Positions 1 through 8,951 of a DNA stretch of 30,660 nt are shown here, one piece after another. The stretch's first letter is position 1; each line of letters starts with the position of its first letter. Source of the stretch: an uncultured Planctomycetaceae bacterium (GTDB lineage Bacteria; Planctomycetota; Planctomycetia; Pirellulales; Pirellulaceae); the NCBI GenBank assembly GCA_903927685.1, contig CAIYOB010000282.1, positions 1 through 30,660 of the forward strand, written 5' to 3'. Both the position numbers and the translations under genes were made by a program. Below the pieces are notes generated by a model. That model did not search any database. It was not told the DNA's origin and was given only the letters and a program-made list of their open reading frames with translations.

Positions 1-1719
<1,719 letters not shown>

Positions 1720-1916
1720 ACAAATATCCAATGCTCTCAAAGCTAGTCCTGGATATCCGTGCAACAAGCAGATTCGCGCTCATTGTTTTCCAGGCCAACC
1801 AGGATCACTCCCAACTGGCCCAGACCTTCTTATCCGAAGATGCCATCTACACGCTACAACCGTATTGTCAAAGATCAGTTGGCCACCGTTGCCGGTCGCC
1901 GTTCCCTCTACGGGAG
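1720..1916 (-). other. 23S rRNA 5' leader
   Basis: This roughly 200-nt transcribed leader lies between the predicted start of transcription near 1916 and the mature 23S 5' end near 1719. It holds no tRNA and no convincing coding frame. It contains a boxA-like site (listed separately). The short segments GGATATCC and GGATATTTG just before the 23S start may take part in the processing stem, but the partner strand would be beyond the 3' end of 23S, outside the window. Confidence 0.6.
1864..1877 (-). promoter_or_regulatory. boxA-like rRNA antitermination site
   Basis: Minus-strand TGATCTTTGACAAT lies about 40-50 nt downstream of the predicted transcription start. It resembles rRNA boxA elements (E. 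coli TGCTCTTTAACA; Gram-positive TGTTCTTTGAAAA), which bind NusB/NusE to make rRNA transcription resistant to termination. The assignment rests on similarity and position only. Confidence 0.5.
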
Positions 1917-1922
1917 CCGCGA

Positions 1923-1951
1923 AGTTTACCCGCCGGATCGAGCGCTGTCAA
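1923..1951 (-). promoter_or_regulatory. sigma70-type promoter of the 23S rRNA gene
   Basis: On the minus strand a perfect -35 TTGACA (1946-1951) is followed by a 17-bp spacer and a -10 TAAACT (1923-1928). The A/T-rich stretch with AAAAAAA and ATTTT at about 1975-1990 is placed like an UP element. Transcription would start near 1916, giving a leader of about 197 nt before mature 23S. This is the strongest promoter-like sequence I found in the window. Confidence 0.8.
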
Positions 1952-2010
1952 CAGGCCCTGAGTCGTGTTGCGGCAGAAAATGAAAGTTTTTTTGACCCCG
2001 GGACGCCGGC

Positions 2011-3534
2011 CTATTCGTACTCCCACTTCATGATCCAGGGGTCGCCCGTTACTTCCTGCCGTTTCCGGAGCAGCTCTTGGTACTTCTTCAAAACGGCTGC
2101 GTACCGGGGATCGTCGGCCAAGTTGACCGCTTCGTCGGGGTCCTGCTGCAGGTCGTACAGCTCGAACCGGGGCCGGTGGATGTAGCGGCCCACGGTCCGC
2201 TTGCCGTAGGGAGCGTCCTGGCCCAGCCGGTACTGGGCTTTCCAGCTGGACGCGGCCCACAGATCGGACGCGAACGGATACGGCAGCGGATGGGCGATGT
2301 TCCAGATCAGCTTGTACTGCCGGTCCCGCACCACCCGCATCGGATAGTACATCTGGATTTCGTGGAAGGTGTGCGAAGCAAAGATGGTGTCCCAATGCTC
2401 GGCCTGTGGCTCGCCCAGGATCGGGATCCAGGATTTGCCGTGGTAACTGCGGAACGAATGCCCGCCGGCGCGATTCTCTTTCAACGCCTCGCCACGCTGC
2501 TGCCAGTATCCGTCGGGATCCCGCCACTGCTTCGGACCGTTCGTCGTCGGGTCCAGCCCCCCGGCAAAATCCAGCAGTGACGGGGTGATGTCCACATGGC
2601 TGATCAGGGCGGTGGAGACGACGCCGCGGCGCGGTTCATAGGGATTCCGGACCACAAACGGCATCCGCAGCCCTGGTTCGTAGACCGTTGTCTTGGCGCC
2701 GGAGAAGGCGATTCCGTTGTCCGACGTGTAGACGATCAGCGTCTTGTCGTAGACGCCCGCTGCCTTGAGGATCTCGATCAGCCGGCCCAGGCCCTGGTCG
2801 ATCCGCGAGCACGCCTGGTAGTACTGGGCCAGTTCGGACCGCGTCTCGGGTGTGTCGGGCAGAAAGGCCGGGACGGGAACCTTGGCGGGGTCGTAAAAGA
2901 CCTCCTCGATCCCGGCGTGCGAGCCGCGGTTGGGCCGATTGCCGAACAGGTCCGGCTTCAGCTCCAGTGGCGACGTCGTGTCGGTGCCGCCGCCGCGGTG
3001 CGGATCGGAGGTGGCGAAGTACAGGAAAAAGGGACGCGCGTCCGACGTATCGGACAGGAACGCGCGGCACTGCTCGGCCATCTGCCGCGCATTGCGCTCG
3101 TTGCCCTTCAGGTAAGTCTCGAAGTGATAGACTTCTTCCGGAGCCACGTGGTACTTGCCGATGTGCGCCGTGCGATAGCCGGCGTTGGCCATCACCCGCG
3201 GCAACGCGAGGCTGACCACGTTGTGAAACGAAGCGAACTTGTGATAGTCATGCTGGTGGCCATACTGACCGTTCAAATGGTTGTGCAGGCCGGACATGAT
3301 CACCGAGCGGCTGGCACTGCAGCTGGCCGTCGTCGCGTAGGCGTACCGGAACAGCGTGCCGTCACGGGCCAGGGCGTCGATGTTGGGTGTCACGGCCACC
3401 GGATCGCCGTAACAGCCCAGCGTCTGGCCTTCGTCGTCGGTAATGAAGAAGACCACGTTGCGTTCCGCGGCCGGCAGCACGGCGCCGGCCAGCAGCACGC
3501 CAGCGGTCGCCGCGAGCATCCACAGGCATTTCAT
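2011..3534 (-). CDS. Secreted formylglycine-dependent sulfatase, N-sulfoglucosamine sulfohydrolase (SGSH)-like
   Basis: This 507-residue protein has an N-terminal signal peptide (about residues 1-23, ending LPAAE). The sulfatase signature C72-S-A-S-R76 follows; in this family the cysteine is converted to formylglycine, the catalytic residue. Asp33-Asp34 of ITDDEG and the later SDNG match the calcium-binding positions. The C-terminal half (HEIQMYYPMRVVRDRQYKLI, then ELYDLQQDPDE and TGDPW near the end) resembles human SGSH closely. That suggests removal of N-sulfate or another sulfate ester from glucosamine-type sugars of sulfated glycans; the exact substrate is inferred. The length is normal for the family. 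It lies 12 bp downstream of a small zinc-ribbon gene, probably in one transcript. Its stop is only about 60 bp from the 23S -35 box, with no clear terminator between. Confidence 0.93.
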   Translation of the reverse strand: MKCLWMLAATAGVLLAGAVLPAAERNVVFFITDDEGQTLGCYGDPVAVTPNIDALARDGTLFRYAYATTASCSASRSVIMSGLHNHLNGQYGHQHDYHKFASFHNVVSLALPRVMANAGYRTAHIGKYHVAPEEVYHFETYLKGNERNARQMAEQCRAFLSDTSDARPFFLYFATSDPHRGGGTDTTSPLELKPDLFGNRPNRGSHAGIEEVFYDPAKVPVPAFLPDTPETRSELAQYYQACSRIDQGLGRLIEILKAAGVYDKTLIVYTSDNGIAFSGAKTTVYEPGLRMPFVVRNPYEPRRGVVSTALISHVDITPSLLDFAGGLDPTTNGPKQWRDPDGYWQQRGEALKENRAGGHSFRSYHGKSWIPILGEPQAEHWDTIFASHTFHEIQMYYPMRVVRDRQYKLIWNIAHPLPYPFASDLWAASSWKAQYRLGQDAPYGKRTVGRYIHRPRFELYDLQQDPDEAVNLADDPRYAAVLKKYQELLRKRQEVTGDPWIMKWEYE

Positions 3535-3546
3535 TGTGAGTTCCCC

Positions 3547-4227
3547 TCAATCCGCGACGGTCAGCCACCGATAGGTCCACACCGGATTGCTGCACTGGTT
3601 GCAGATGTCCCCGTTGTTCAACACCGCGCCGTGACAGGCGTGGCAGTCGGCGATCGCGGGCAGGATCCCCGTTTGCTGCCGCCGCAGTTCCGCCGCTGCC
3701 GAGCGGTCCCCAAAGGCCATCGCCGTGACAATCTGAATCGCCAAGGGGACCAATTGGAACAGCACCATCGGCGCCTTGCGGGATTCCGGCAGGACCTGCA
3801 TCAGGGCATCGGAAAAGGCGAGTCGCCGGCTGTCAGGATTCATGCCGAGATACGTGGCGATTTCGGCCTGGGCCTTGGGGCTGCTCGCCAACTCGGCCAG
3901 TCGGAATCGCGCCAGCCAGTCCAGGTACCAGTCGGCCGAGCGGACATACTGTCGTTGCCGGACGGCCGCCACGGATTCGACGACCTGGTAGAGCTCGATC
4001 TGGGCTTTGGTGGCGTGCTGCGTTTTCGGTTCGGACAGCGGCATCAGCATCGAATCCGTGCCCACAATCCGTTCGACGTCGTAGTGCAGGCGGCCGTACA
4101 GCAAACTGCAGAGCACCGAGAGCCCGGAGTCCAGGCTCGCCACCACCTGTGCGCTGTCCCGGCGGTGCGTCTGCCGCTGCAGCTCTTCACTGAACGCTGT
4201 CTGCCGATTCTCTTGCTCGCCTGGCAT
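3547..4227 (-). CDS. Hypothetical protein with C-terminal zinc ribbon
   Basis: I do not recognise this 226-residue protein. It has no signal peptide or membrane segment and looks largely helical. The C-terminus carries C196-X2-C199 and C210-X2-C213, a compact rubredoxin/zinc-ribbon-like knuckle. The first pair reads CHACH, which also fits a heme c motif (CXXCH). The second CXXC and the absence of an export signal favour zinc. The start ATG at 4227 is preceded by GCGAGGG, and a plausible promoter lies at 4264-4292. The gene ends 12 bp before the sulfatase start, so the two are probably co-transcribed. A link to sulfatase function is possible but nothing in the sequence proves it. Confidence 0.8.
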   Translation of the reverse strand: MPGEQENRQTAFSEELQRQTHRRDSAQVVASLDSGLSVLCSLLYGRLHYDVERIVGTDSMLMPLSEPKTQHATKAQIELYQVVESVAAVRQRQYVRSADWYLDWLARFRLAELASSPKAQAEIATYLGMNPDSRRLAFSDALMQVLPESRKAPMVLFQLVPLAIQIVTAMAFGDRSAAAELRRQQTGILPAIADCHACHGAVLNNGDICNQCSNPVWTYRWLTVAD

Positions 4228-4263
4228 TGGGTTGCCCTCGCGCCATAGAAACGAATTGTCCTC

Positions 4264-4292
4264 ATCCTAGCGGATTTGCCCAGCGAGTGCAA
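4264..4292 (-). promoter_or_regulatory. Candidate promoter of the zinc-ribbon/sulfatase transcript
   Basis: The minus strand has TTGCAC (4287-4292), a 17-bp spacer and TAGGAT (4264-4269), about 37 bp upstream of the ATG at 4227. Its -35 box sits 2 bp from the -35 box of the divergent plus-strand promoter. Confidence 0.45.
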
Positions 4293-4294
4293 AC

Positions 4295-4323
4295 TTGCTG
4301 TCCGGCTGCCGCGCGTCTATACT
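4295..4323 (+). promoter_or_regulatory. Candidate promoter of the uronate isomerase-comF-hemC run
   Basis: TTGCTG (4295-4300), a 17-bp spacer and TATACT (4318-4323) fit a sigma70 promoter well. The predicted leader of about 75 nt contains a perfect GC hairpin, GCGGCT-CGC-AGCCGC, at 4334-4348. The hairpin could shape the 5' end of the mRNA. No T-run follows it, so it is not an intrinsic terminator. Confidence 0.5.
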
Positions 4324-4405
4324 CAGCGTTGCGGCGGCTCGCAGCCGCGCACGGGCTGCCGGGCCTGCGCCGCGCGTCGAACTCTAGAAACGGTTGACAG
4401 ACACC

Positions 4406-5725
4406 ATGTTGGATGCCCTTCGCAAACGGCTGTTTGAGCAATTGGACGCGGTCGTGTTGATCGATCCGCACACGCACATTAACGCCCTCCAGCCGGCCTC
4501 GACGACGCTGGCCGACATCCTGGGCTACCACTATTACACGGAACTCGCCCATTCCGCCGGGATGCCCCGCGAGCAGATCGAGGAGCCGGGCTTGGGGCCG
4601 CAAGAGAAGTGCTCGCGTCTGTTCGCCAACCTGGCGCCGCTGCAGAACACGGTTCAGTACAGCTGGTTTCTGGAAATCGCGCGCGAGTTCTTCGGCTTTA
4701 CCGGCGAACGGATCTCGGCCGACAGCTGGGAACCGCTGTACGAGGCCGCCGCCGAAAAGATGGCGTCCGACGACTGGGCCGGCCAGGTTCTGGAGAAAAC
4801 CAAGCTGCAGGCCGTGTTCCTGACGAACGAGTTCGACGACCCGCTGGCCGGCTTTGATACGTCGATCTACATTCCCTGCCTGAGGACGGACGACTTGGTG
4901 TTTCACCTGGCCAAGCCGGAGGTCCGCGAACGTCTGGAGCGTTGCGCCCAGACGGCGATTGTCGACGCGGCCTCGTTGCGGGCGGCGATCGGCAAGCGGT
5001 TCGAGCACTTCAAGGCGAACAATGCCAAAGCCTGTGCGATCAGTCTGCCGCCCGATTTTGCGCCCGCCAAGGTCTCGCCGGGCCGAGCGGATACGGCCTT
5101 GAAGGAGATCTGCACGCGCGGCCGCGAGGCCAGTGCGGCCCATCAGCAGGCGGCGGCCCAGTTCGTGTTCTGGACGCTGGCCGAGTTCTGTTCCGACCTG
5201 CAGCTGCCGTTCGACTTGATGATCGGCGTGAACCGCCGCGTGTACGAAGCCGGCGTATTCCAAGGGCAGGATCTGTACGACAGCCGCGTGTCGCTGATCC
5301 AGTACCGCGAGTTGTTCAACGCGTTCCCGCAAGTCACTTTCCCCACGTCGGTCCTGGCGAGCGTCACCAACCAAGAACTGGTCAGCTATGCCTGGATCTT
5401 CCCCAACGTGCTGCCGCACGGGCACTGGTGGTACTCGAATACCCCGGCCATCATCGAACGCGATCTGTCCGCCCGGCTCGAAGCCGTGCCGCAGACCAAG
5501 CTGATCGGCTACTACAGCGACATGTACAAGCTGGAGTTCGCGCTGCCCAAGTTCCGGATGTACAAACGCGTCCTGGCCAAGGTCTTGGCCGAGCAATTCG
5601 TGGTGGACCGCGGCTGGAGCGAAGAGCGGGCGTTGGATTTGGGCAAGTGCGTGCTGCGGGAGAACGTCGACCGAACGTTCGGGCTGGGCACGGGTTACGC
5701 GGTCGAGGATCTGTTGTTCGCATGA
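4406..5725 (+). CDS. Uronate isomerase (glucuronate isomerase) family protein
   Basis: This cytoplasmic protein of 439 residues has no signal peptide. It begins with a metal-binding DPHTH motif (His22 and His24), as in the amidohydrolase-fold uronate isomerases (UxaC family) that interconvert glucuronate/fructuronate or galacturonate/tagaturonate. GYHYYTELAHSAGMP and the C-terminal GYYSDMYKLEFALPKFRMYK parallel UxaC regions; the aspartate in SDMYK takes the place of the family's late metal/catalytic Asp. Similarity to E. coli UxaC is distant, so a related sugar substrate is possible. I chose ATG 4406. An in-frame TTG at 4394 has no better ribosome site. Its stop overlaps the comF start (ATGA at 5722-5725), so translation is probably coupled. 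Confidence 0.8.
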   Translation: MLDALRKRLFEQLDAVVLIDPHTHINALQPASTTLADILGYHYYTELAHSAGMPREQIEEPGLGPQEKCSRLFANLAPLQNTVQYSWFLEIAREFFGFTGERISADSWEPLYEAAAEKMASDDWAGQVLEKTKLQAVFLTNEFDDPLAGFDTSIYIPCLRTDDLVFHLAKPEVRERLERCAQTAIVDAASLRAAIGKRFEHFKANNAKACAISLPPDFAPAKVSPGRADTALKEICTRGREASAAHQQAAAQFVFWTLAEFCSDLQLPFDLMIGVNRRVYEAGVFQGQDLYDSRVSLIQYRELFNAFPQVTFPTSVLASVTNQELVSYAWIFPNVLPHGHWWYSNTPAIIERDLSARLEAVPQTKLIGYYSDMYKLEFALPKFRMYKRVLAKVLAEQFVVDRGWSEERALDLGKCVLRENVDRTFGLGTGYAVEDLLFA

Positions 5726-6546
5726 CGGCCGGGCCAGCGACGAGTCAGGGAAACGTAGCCGGACAGCGGGGGCTGCCGCTGCGCGGATCCGCCAGCCGCG
5801 GCTGGCGGCGGCTGGTACGGCTGGGCGCCGACCTGCTGCTGCCGCCGGCCTGCAATTTCTGCGGCGGCGAACTGCCTTCGCTGGCCGAGCCGCCGCTGTT
5901 CTGCAGCCCCTGCCGGACGGCGTTTTGGAACTTGCCGGAGACCGTCTGCCCGCGTTGTGCGGCGCCGCTGGGCCCCGGGCAGATCCCGGAAGACTGTCCC
6001 CGGTGTCACGACCGGCGGTATCACTTCCAAGCCGCGCTGGCCTTGGGCGTGTACCAGGGCCCGCTCCGCGACGCCGTGATCCGCATGAAACAGCGCGTGC
6101 ATGAGCCGCTGACGCTGTCGATGGGCCAATTGCTAGCCGAACGCGTCCGCGTGCCGCTGGCCGATTCGCCGCCCGATCTGCTGGCGCCGGTGCCGGCGTA
6201 TTGGCTGAAGCGGCTGTGGCGGGGCTTCAACGGTCCGGACTTGTTAGTCGAGTCGCTCGGCCGGCGCCTGGGGCTGCCGCTGGCCACCGACCTGTTGATC
6301 TGCCGCCGGCGAACGCAGAAGCAGGGCACCTTGATGCCCAGCGAACGGGCGGCCAATGTGCGGGATGCGTTCAGGTTCAATCCCGACTATGATATCGCCG
6401 GCAGCCATCTGCTGTTGGTGGACGATATACTGACGACCGGATCGACGGCCAGTGAGGCGGCCCGGGTGCTGCGGCGGGCGGGTGCCGCGCGGGTGACGGT
6501 GGCGGTGGTGGCGCGCGGCGTCGGGTTGGCCCAGCGGCAGGTGTGA
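5722..6546 (+). CDS. comF: ComF family phosphoribosyltransferase-like protein
   Basis: This protein has 274 residues. The N-terminal part carries four CXXC pairs (C44/C47, C61/C64, C76/C79, C92/C95), the double zinc-binding region of ComF proteins. The C-terminal half is a type I phosphoribosyltransferase fold with the PRPP-binding loop LLVDDILTTGST (residues 231-242) and the upstream signature LAPVPAYWLKRLWRGFN. ComF proteins act in natural transformation in Bacillus and Haemophilus, but in most phyla their role is unproven. The start overlaps the stop of the uronate isomerase gene by 4 nt. A GTGA overlap at its own stop could start the next gene, so the four genes look like one transcript. 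Confidence 0.92.
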   Translation: MTAGPATSQGNVAGQRGLPLRGSASRGWRRLVRLGADLLLPPACNFCGGELPSLAEPPLFCSPCRTAFWNLPETVCPRCAAPLGPGQIPEDCPRCHDRRYHFQAALALGVYQGPLRDAVIRMKQRVHEPLTLSMGQLLAERVRVPLADSPPDLLAPVPAYWLKRLWRGFNGPDLLVESLGRRLGLPLATDLLICRRRTQKQGTLMPSERAANVRDAFRFNPDYDIAGSHLLLVDDILTTGSTASEAARVLRRAGAARVTVAVVARGVGLAQRQV

Positions 6547-6584
6547 CGGGCGGACGAGGCCGGAGACGGGATGGCGGACAGGAC

Positions 6585-7526
6585 ATGTGGGACTTCAAGG
6601 ACAGAGCCGGCGCGGAAAAGACGGCGAGCATTCGCGGGCCCTTCCGGCGCGCCGTCGTGCACGGGCTGGGGGTCGTTCTGCCACCGCTGCTGACGATCGT
6701 CTTTTTTCTCTGGGCCTGGAACTTGATTTCCGCCTACGTGCTGGAACCCGTCGAAAATGCGACGCGGCACCTGATCGTGACGGCGATCTGGGAGGTCCGC
6801 AAGGAACCGCCCTCCGGGATCTCGGGCCGCGCGTATCAGCGGCTGCGCAGTGCCGAGTGGATTCCGAGCGGGGTGTACGAGGCGGTCACCGCAAACCCGG
6901 GGGACGACTTGCCGCAGACCGCGCGAGGCTACTACGACCGCTACGTGGATCTCGCCTACCTGCAGCGCACGACGGTCATCCCCCTGTTTCTGGCCGTGTT
7001 CGTGCTGGTCCTGTACCTGCTGGGCAAGTTCTTCGGGGCGGGCATCGGGCGCTGGATCTGGAGTGTGTTCGAGGCGTTCATCGAGCGGCTGCCGCTGATC
7101 CGCAACGTATACTCGTCCGTCAAGCAGGTGACCGACTATGTGATCGACGAGCGGCGGACCGGATTCAGCCGGGTGGTGGCGATCGAGTATCCACGGCGCG
7201 GAATCTGGGCCATCGCATTCGTCACCGGCGAAGGCCTGCTCGATGTCTGCGCCGCCGCCAACGAGCAGGTGCTCAGTGTCCTGATCCCGACCTCGCCCGT
7301 GCCCGGGACGGGGTTTGCGGCCATGGTCCGCAAGAGCGAAGTCCTGGACCTCAACATGACCGTCGACCAGGCCATCCAGTACATCGTCAGCTGCGGAGTC
7401 GTGGTGCCGCCGCAGCAGCAGTCCCGCGACGGAACCGGCTTGCGCGCGGTCGGCTTGCCCGTGGCGCTGCAGCCCCCGGGGCAGCCTTCGCGGACCCCGA
7501 GCCCCAACCTGTACGCAGAGGATTAA
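6585..7526 (+). CDS. DUF502 family membrane protein
   Basis: The protein has about 313 residues from the ATG at 6585. A GTG at 6543 overlapping the comF stop would add 14 residues and is a real alternative. Two transmembrane segments are clear: GVVLPPLLTIVFFLWAWNLI near the N-terminus, and TTVIPLFLAVFVLVLYLLGK in the middle. The motif RLPLIRNVYSSVKQVTDYV and the following IEYPRRGIWAIAFVTGEG and IPTSPVPGTGF are hallmarks of the DUF502 family. The region between the two membrane segments is longer than usual. The function of the family is unknown; an envelope role is likely. It lies between comF and hemC, with only 2 bp before hemC. Confidence 0.88.
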   Translation: MWDFKDRAGAEKTASIRGPFRRAVVHGLGVVLPPLLTIVFFLWAWNLISAYVLEPVENATRHLIVTAIWEVRKEPPSGISGRAYQRLRSAEWIPSGVYEAVTANPGDDLPQTARGYYDRYVDLAYLQRTTVIPLFLAVFVLVLYLLGKFFGAGIGRWIWSVFEAFIERLPLIRNVYSSVKQVTDYVIDERRTGFSRVVAIEYPRRGIWAIAFVTGEGLLDVCAAANEQVLSVLIPTSPVPGTGFAAMVRKSEVLDLNMTVDQAIQYIVSCGVVVPPQQQSRDGTGLRAVGLPVALQPPGQPSRTPSPNLYAED

Positions 7527-7528
7527 CC

Positions 7529-8521
7529 ATGACCGACAAACCGGAAGCGCCCCGCCGCCAGGATTCGCCGCCGCTTGATTCGCCGCCGCCGTCGCCCACT
7601 TCGGCAGGTCCGTTGCGGCTGGGAACCCGGGCCAGCGCCCTGGCCCGCTGGCAGGCCGACTGGGTCGCCGGCGAACTGTCCAGGCTGGGCGTCGCGGTCG
7701 ACATGGTCCACGTCTCGACGCAAGGCGACGTGTCGTCGCGGCCGCTGGGCGCCATCGGCGGCCAGGGCCTGTTCACCAAGGAACTGCAGCGTGCGTTGCT
7801 GGACGGCGCGATCGACCTGGCGGTGCATAGCCTGAAAGACTTGCCCACCGAGCGCGTGCCTGGCCTGCGGCTGGCCGCGGTGCCCGAACGGGAGACGGTC
7901 CGCGACGCGCTGCTCTGCCGCTCGGCAGACGGCTTGGACGCCTTGCCGCCCGGAGCGCGGATCGGCACCGGCAGCATCCGCCGCCGCGCCCAGCTGTGGC
8001 ACGCTCGCCCGGACCTGGAGATCCTGGAGATCCGCGGCAACGTGGACACGCGACTGCGGAAGCTGGACGAGGGCCAGTACGACGCGATCGTGCTGGCCGA
8101 AGCCGGCCTGAAGCGTCTGGGGCTGCAGGCGCGGATCACCCAGCTGCTGCCCACCGAGTTGATGCTGTCCGCGGTCGGTCAAGGGGCGTTGGGGATCGAA
8201 GCCCGCGAGGATGACGCCGGCACCTTGGCGATCCTCGCCCGCCTGGACGATCCCGCCACGCACGCCGCCGTGCTGGCCGAACGCCAGCTGCTGGCGGCCC
8301 TGCGAGCCGGCTGCCTGGCCCCCGTCGGCGCTTGGGCGCGCGTCGCCGGCGACCGCCTGCAACTGGACGCGGTGGTGCTGAGCCCCGATGGCCGGCGGCG
8401 GCTCTCGGTCACGCGCGAGGGGCCCTGCGAACAAGCCGAAACGCTGGGCGCGGAAGCGGCCGCCGACTTGCTGGGGCAAGGCGCCGAGCAGCTGATCGCC
8501 GCGTCGCACCAGCCCGGCTGA
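7529..8521 (+). CDS. hemC: Hydroxymethylbilane synthase (porphobilinogen deaminase)
   Basis: This 330-residue cytoplasmic enzyme polymerises four porphobilinogen units into hydroxymethylbilane in haem/tetrapyrrole synthesis. The family pattern is complete: LRLGTRASALARWQ at the start of the core, FTKELQRALLDG, the catalytic aspartate in SLKDLPT (Asp103), GTGSIRRRAQL, RGNVDTRLRKL, and Cys262 in LRAGCLAPVG, which carries the dipyrromethane cofactor. A low-complexity Pro/Ser-rich extension of about 27 residues precedes the core and is unusual. AGAGGATT sits correctly upstream of the ATG. It is the last gene of the 4406-8521 run. No other haem gene is present in the window. Confidence 0.96.
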   Translation: MTDKPEAPRRQDSPPLDSPPPSPTSAGPLRLGTRASALARWQADWVAGELSRLGVAVDMVHVSTQGDVSSRPLGAIGGQGLFTKELQRALLDGAIDLAVHSLKDLPTERVPGLRLAAVPERETVRDALLCRSADGLDALPPGARIGTGSIRRRAQLWHARPDLEILEIRGNVDTRLRKLDEGQYDAIVLAEAGLKRLGLQARITQLLPTELMLSAVGQGALGIEAREDDAGTLAILARLDDPATHAAVLAERQLLAALRAGCLAPVGAWARVAGDRLQLDAVVLSPDGRRRLSVTREGPCEQAETLGAEAAADLLGQGAEQLIAASHQPG

Positions 8522-8951
8522 CCGGGCCTCGTTCCTCGACTCCCGTTCCGCCGGCGTGGGGGCGAAGCGCGCTTTCCAGGCCCAGGCGGCGGACGATCTG
8601 GGCGCACCATGCGCCCTCGCCGAACGGTCTACGCAATCCTGCGGAAGTTTGGCGTCGCAGTCCGCCCCAACGAAGATTATCCCGCCCATCCGCCTGATCG
8701 CGGACGTCGCGCGTTGTTCGGCCGTACCGCGTTCTTCTCGATGGTCTCGATCCACGTCTCGGCTTGCGGGGTCTGCATGGCCAGTGCGTGGATGCGCAGG
8801 TCGATCGACATGCCGCGGCCGCACAGCGCGCCGTCTTGGAGCGCCAGCGACGGGCCTTCCAGTAGGCTGCCGAACGTACCGACGCTTCAGGGTAAATTGG
8901 AGCATCGACAAATGGGCGATGAGTGTTGGGCGCGGACATGACGCAGCGGCT
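8522..8951. other. Gene-poor interval between hemC and the heparinase-like gene
   Basis: This 430-bp stretch lies between the 3' ends of two convergent genes. I see no complete gene with a ribosome site, no RNA gene and no clear terminator. Several short frames are open on both strands because of high GC. The only one that reads like protein is the minus-strand fragment at 8677-8886, listed separately. Confidence 0.6.
8677..8886 (-). pseudogene. Possible decayed gene fragment
   Basis: A 69-codon open stretch on the minus strand reads like real protein in its first two thirds (for example LQDGALCGRGMSIDLRIHAL, then TPQAETWIETIEKNAV). It has no start codon at its head; the stop codon 5' of it is at 8887-8889, and the only internal Met codons are far in. 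It could be the remnant of a gene, perhaps continued in another frame from the neighbouring ATGTCCGCGCCC near 8939. I cannot name the family. A loose likeness to the C-terminal DGS...SIDLR region of DUF1559 proteins is not enough to assign it. Confidence 0.22.

Noticed and set aside
3600..3660. Cytochrome c-type heme site (CHACH) in the 226-residue protein
   Set aside because: A second CXXC at the right distance makes a zinc knuckle more likely, and no export signal for heme attachment is present.
2596..4248. A 550-codon plus-strand open frame opposite the sulfatase and zinc-ribbon genes
   Set aside because: It crosses two minus-strand genes with clear motifs. The composition is Arg/Val/Gln-rich without domain features.
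4331..4348. Intrinsic terminator in the uronate isomerase leader
   Set aside because: The GC hairpin is perfect but no T-run follows, and it lies between promoter and gene.
4942..5721. Apparent fusion of a long upstream frame to ComF
   Set aside because: The upstream part is the wrong frame of the uronate isomerase gene. The ATG at 5722 with ATGA overlap is the sensible start.
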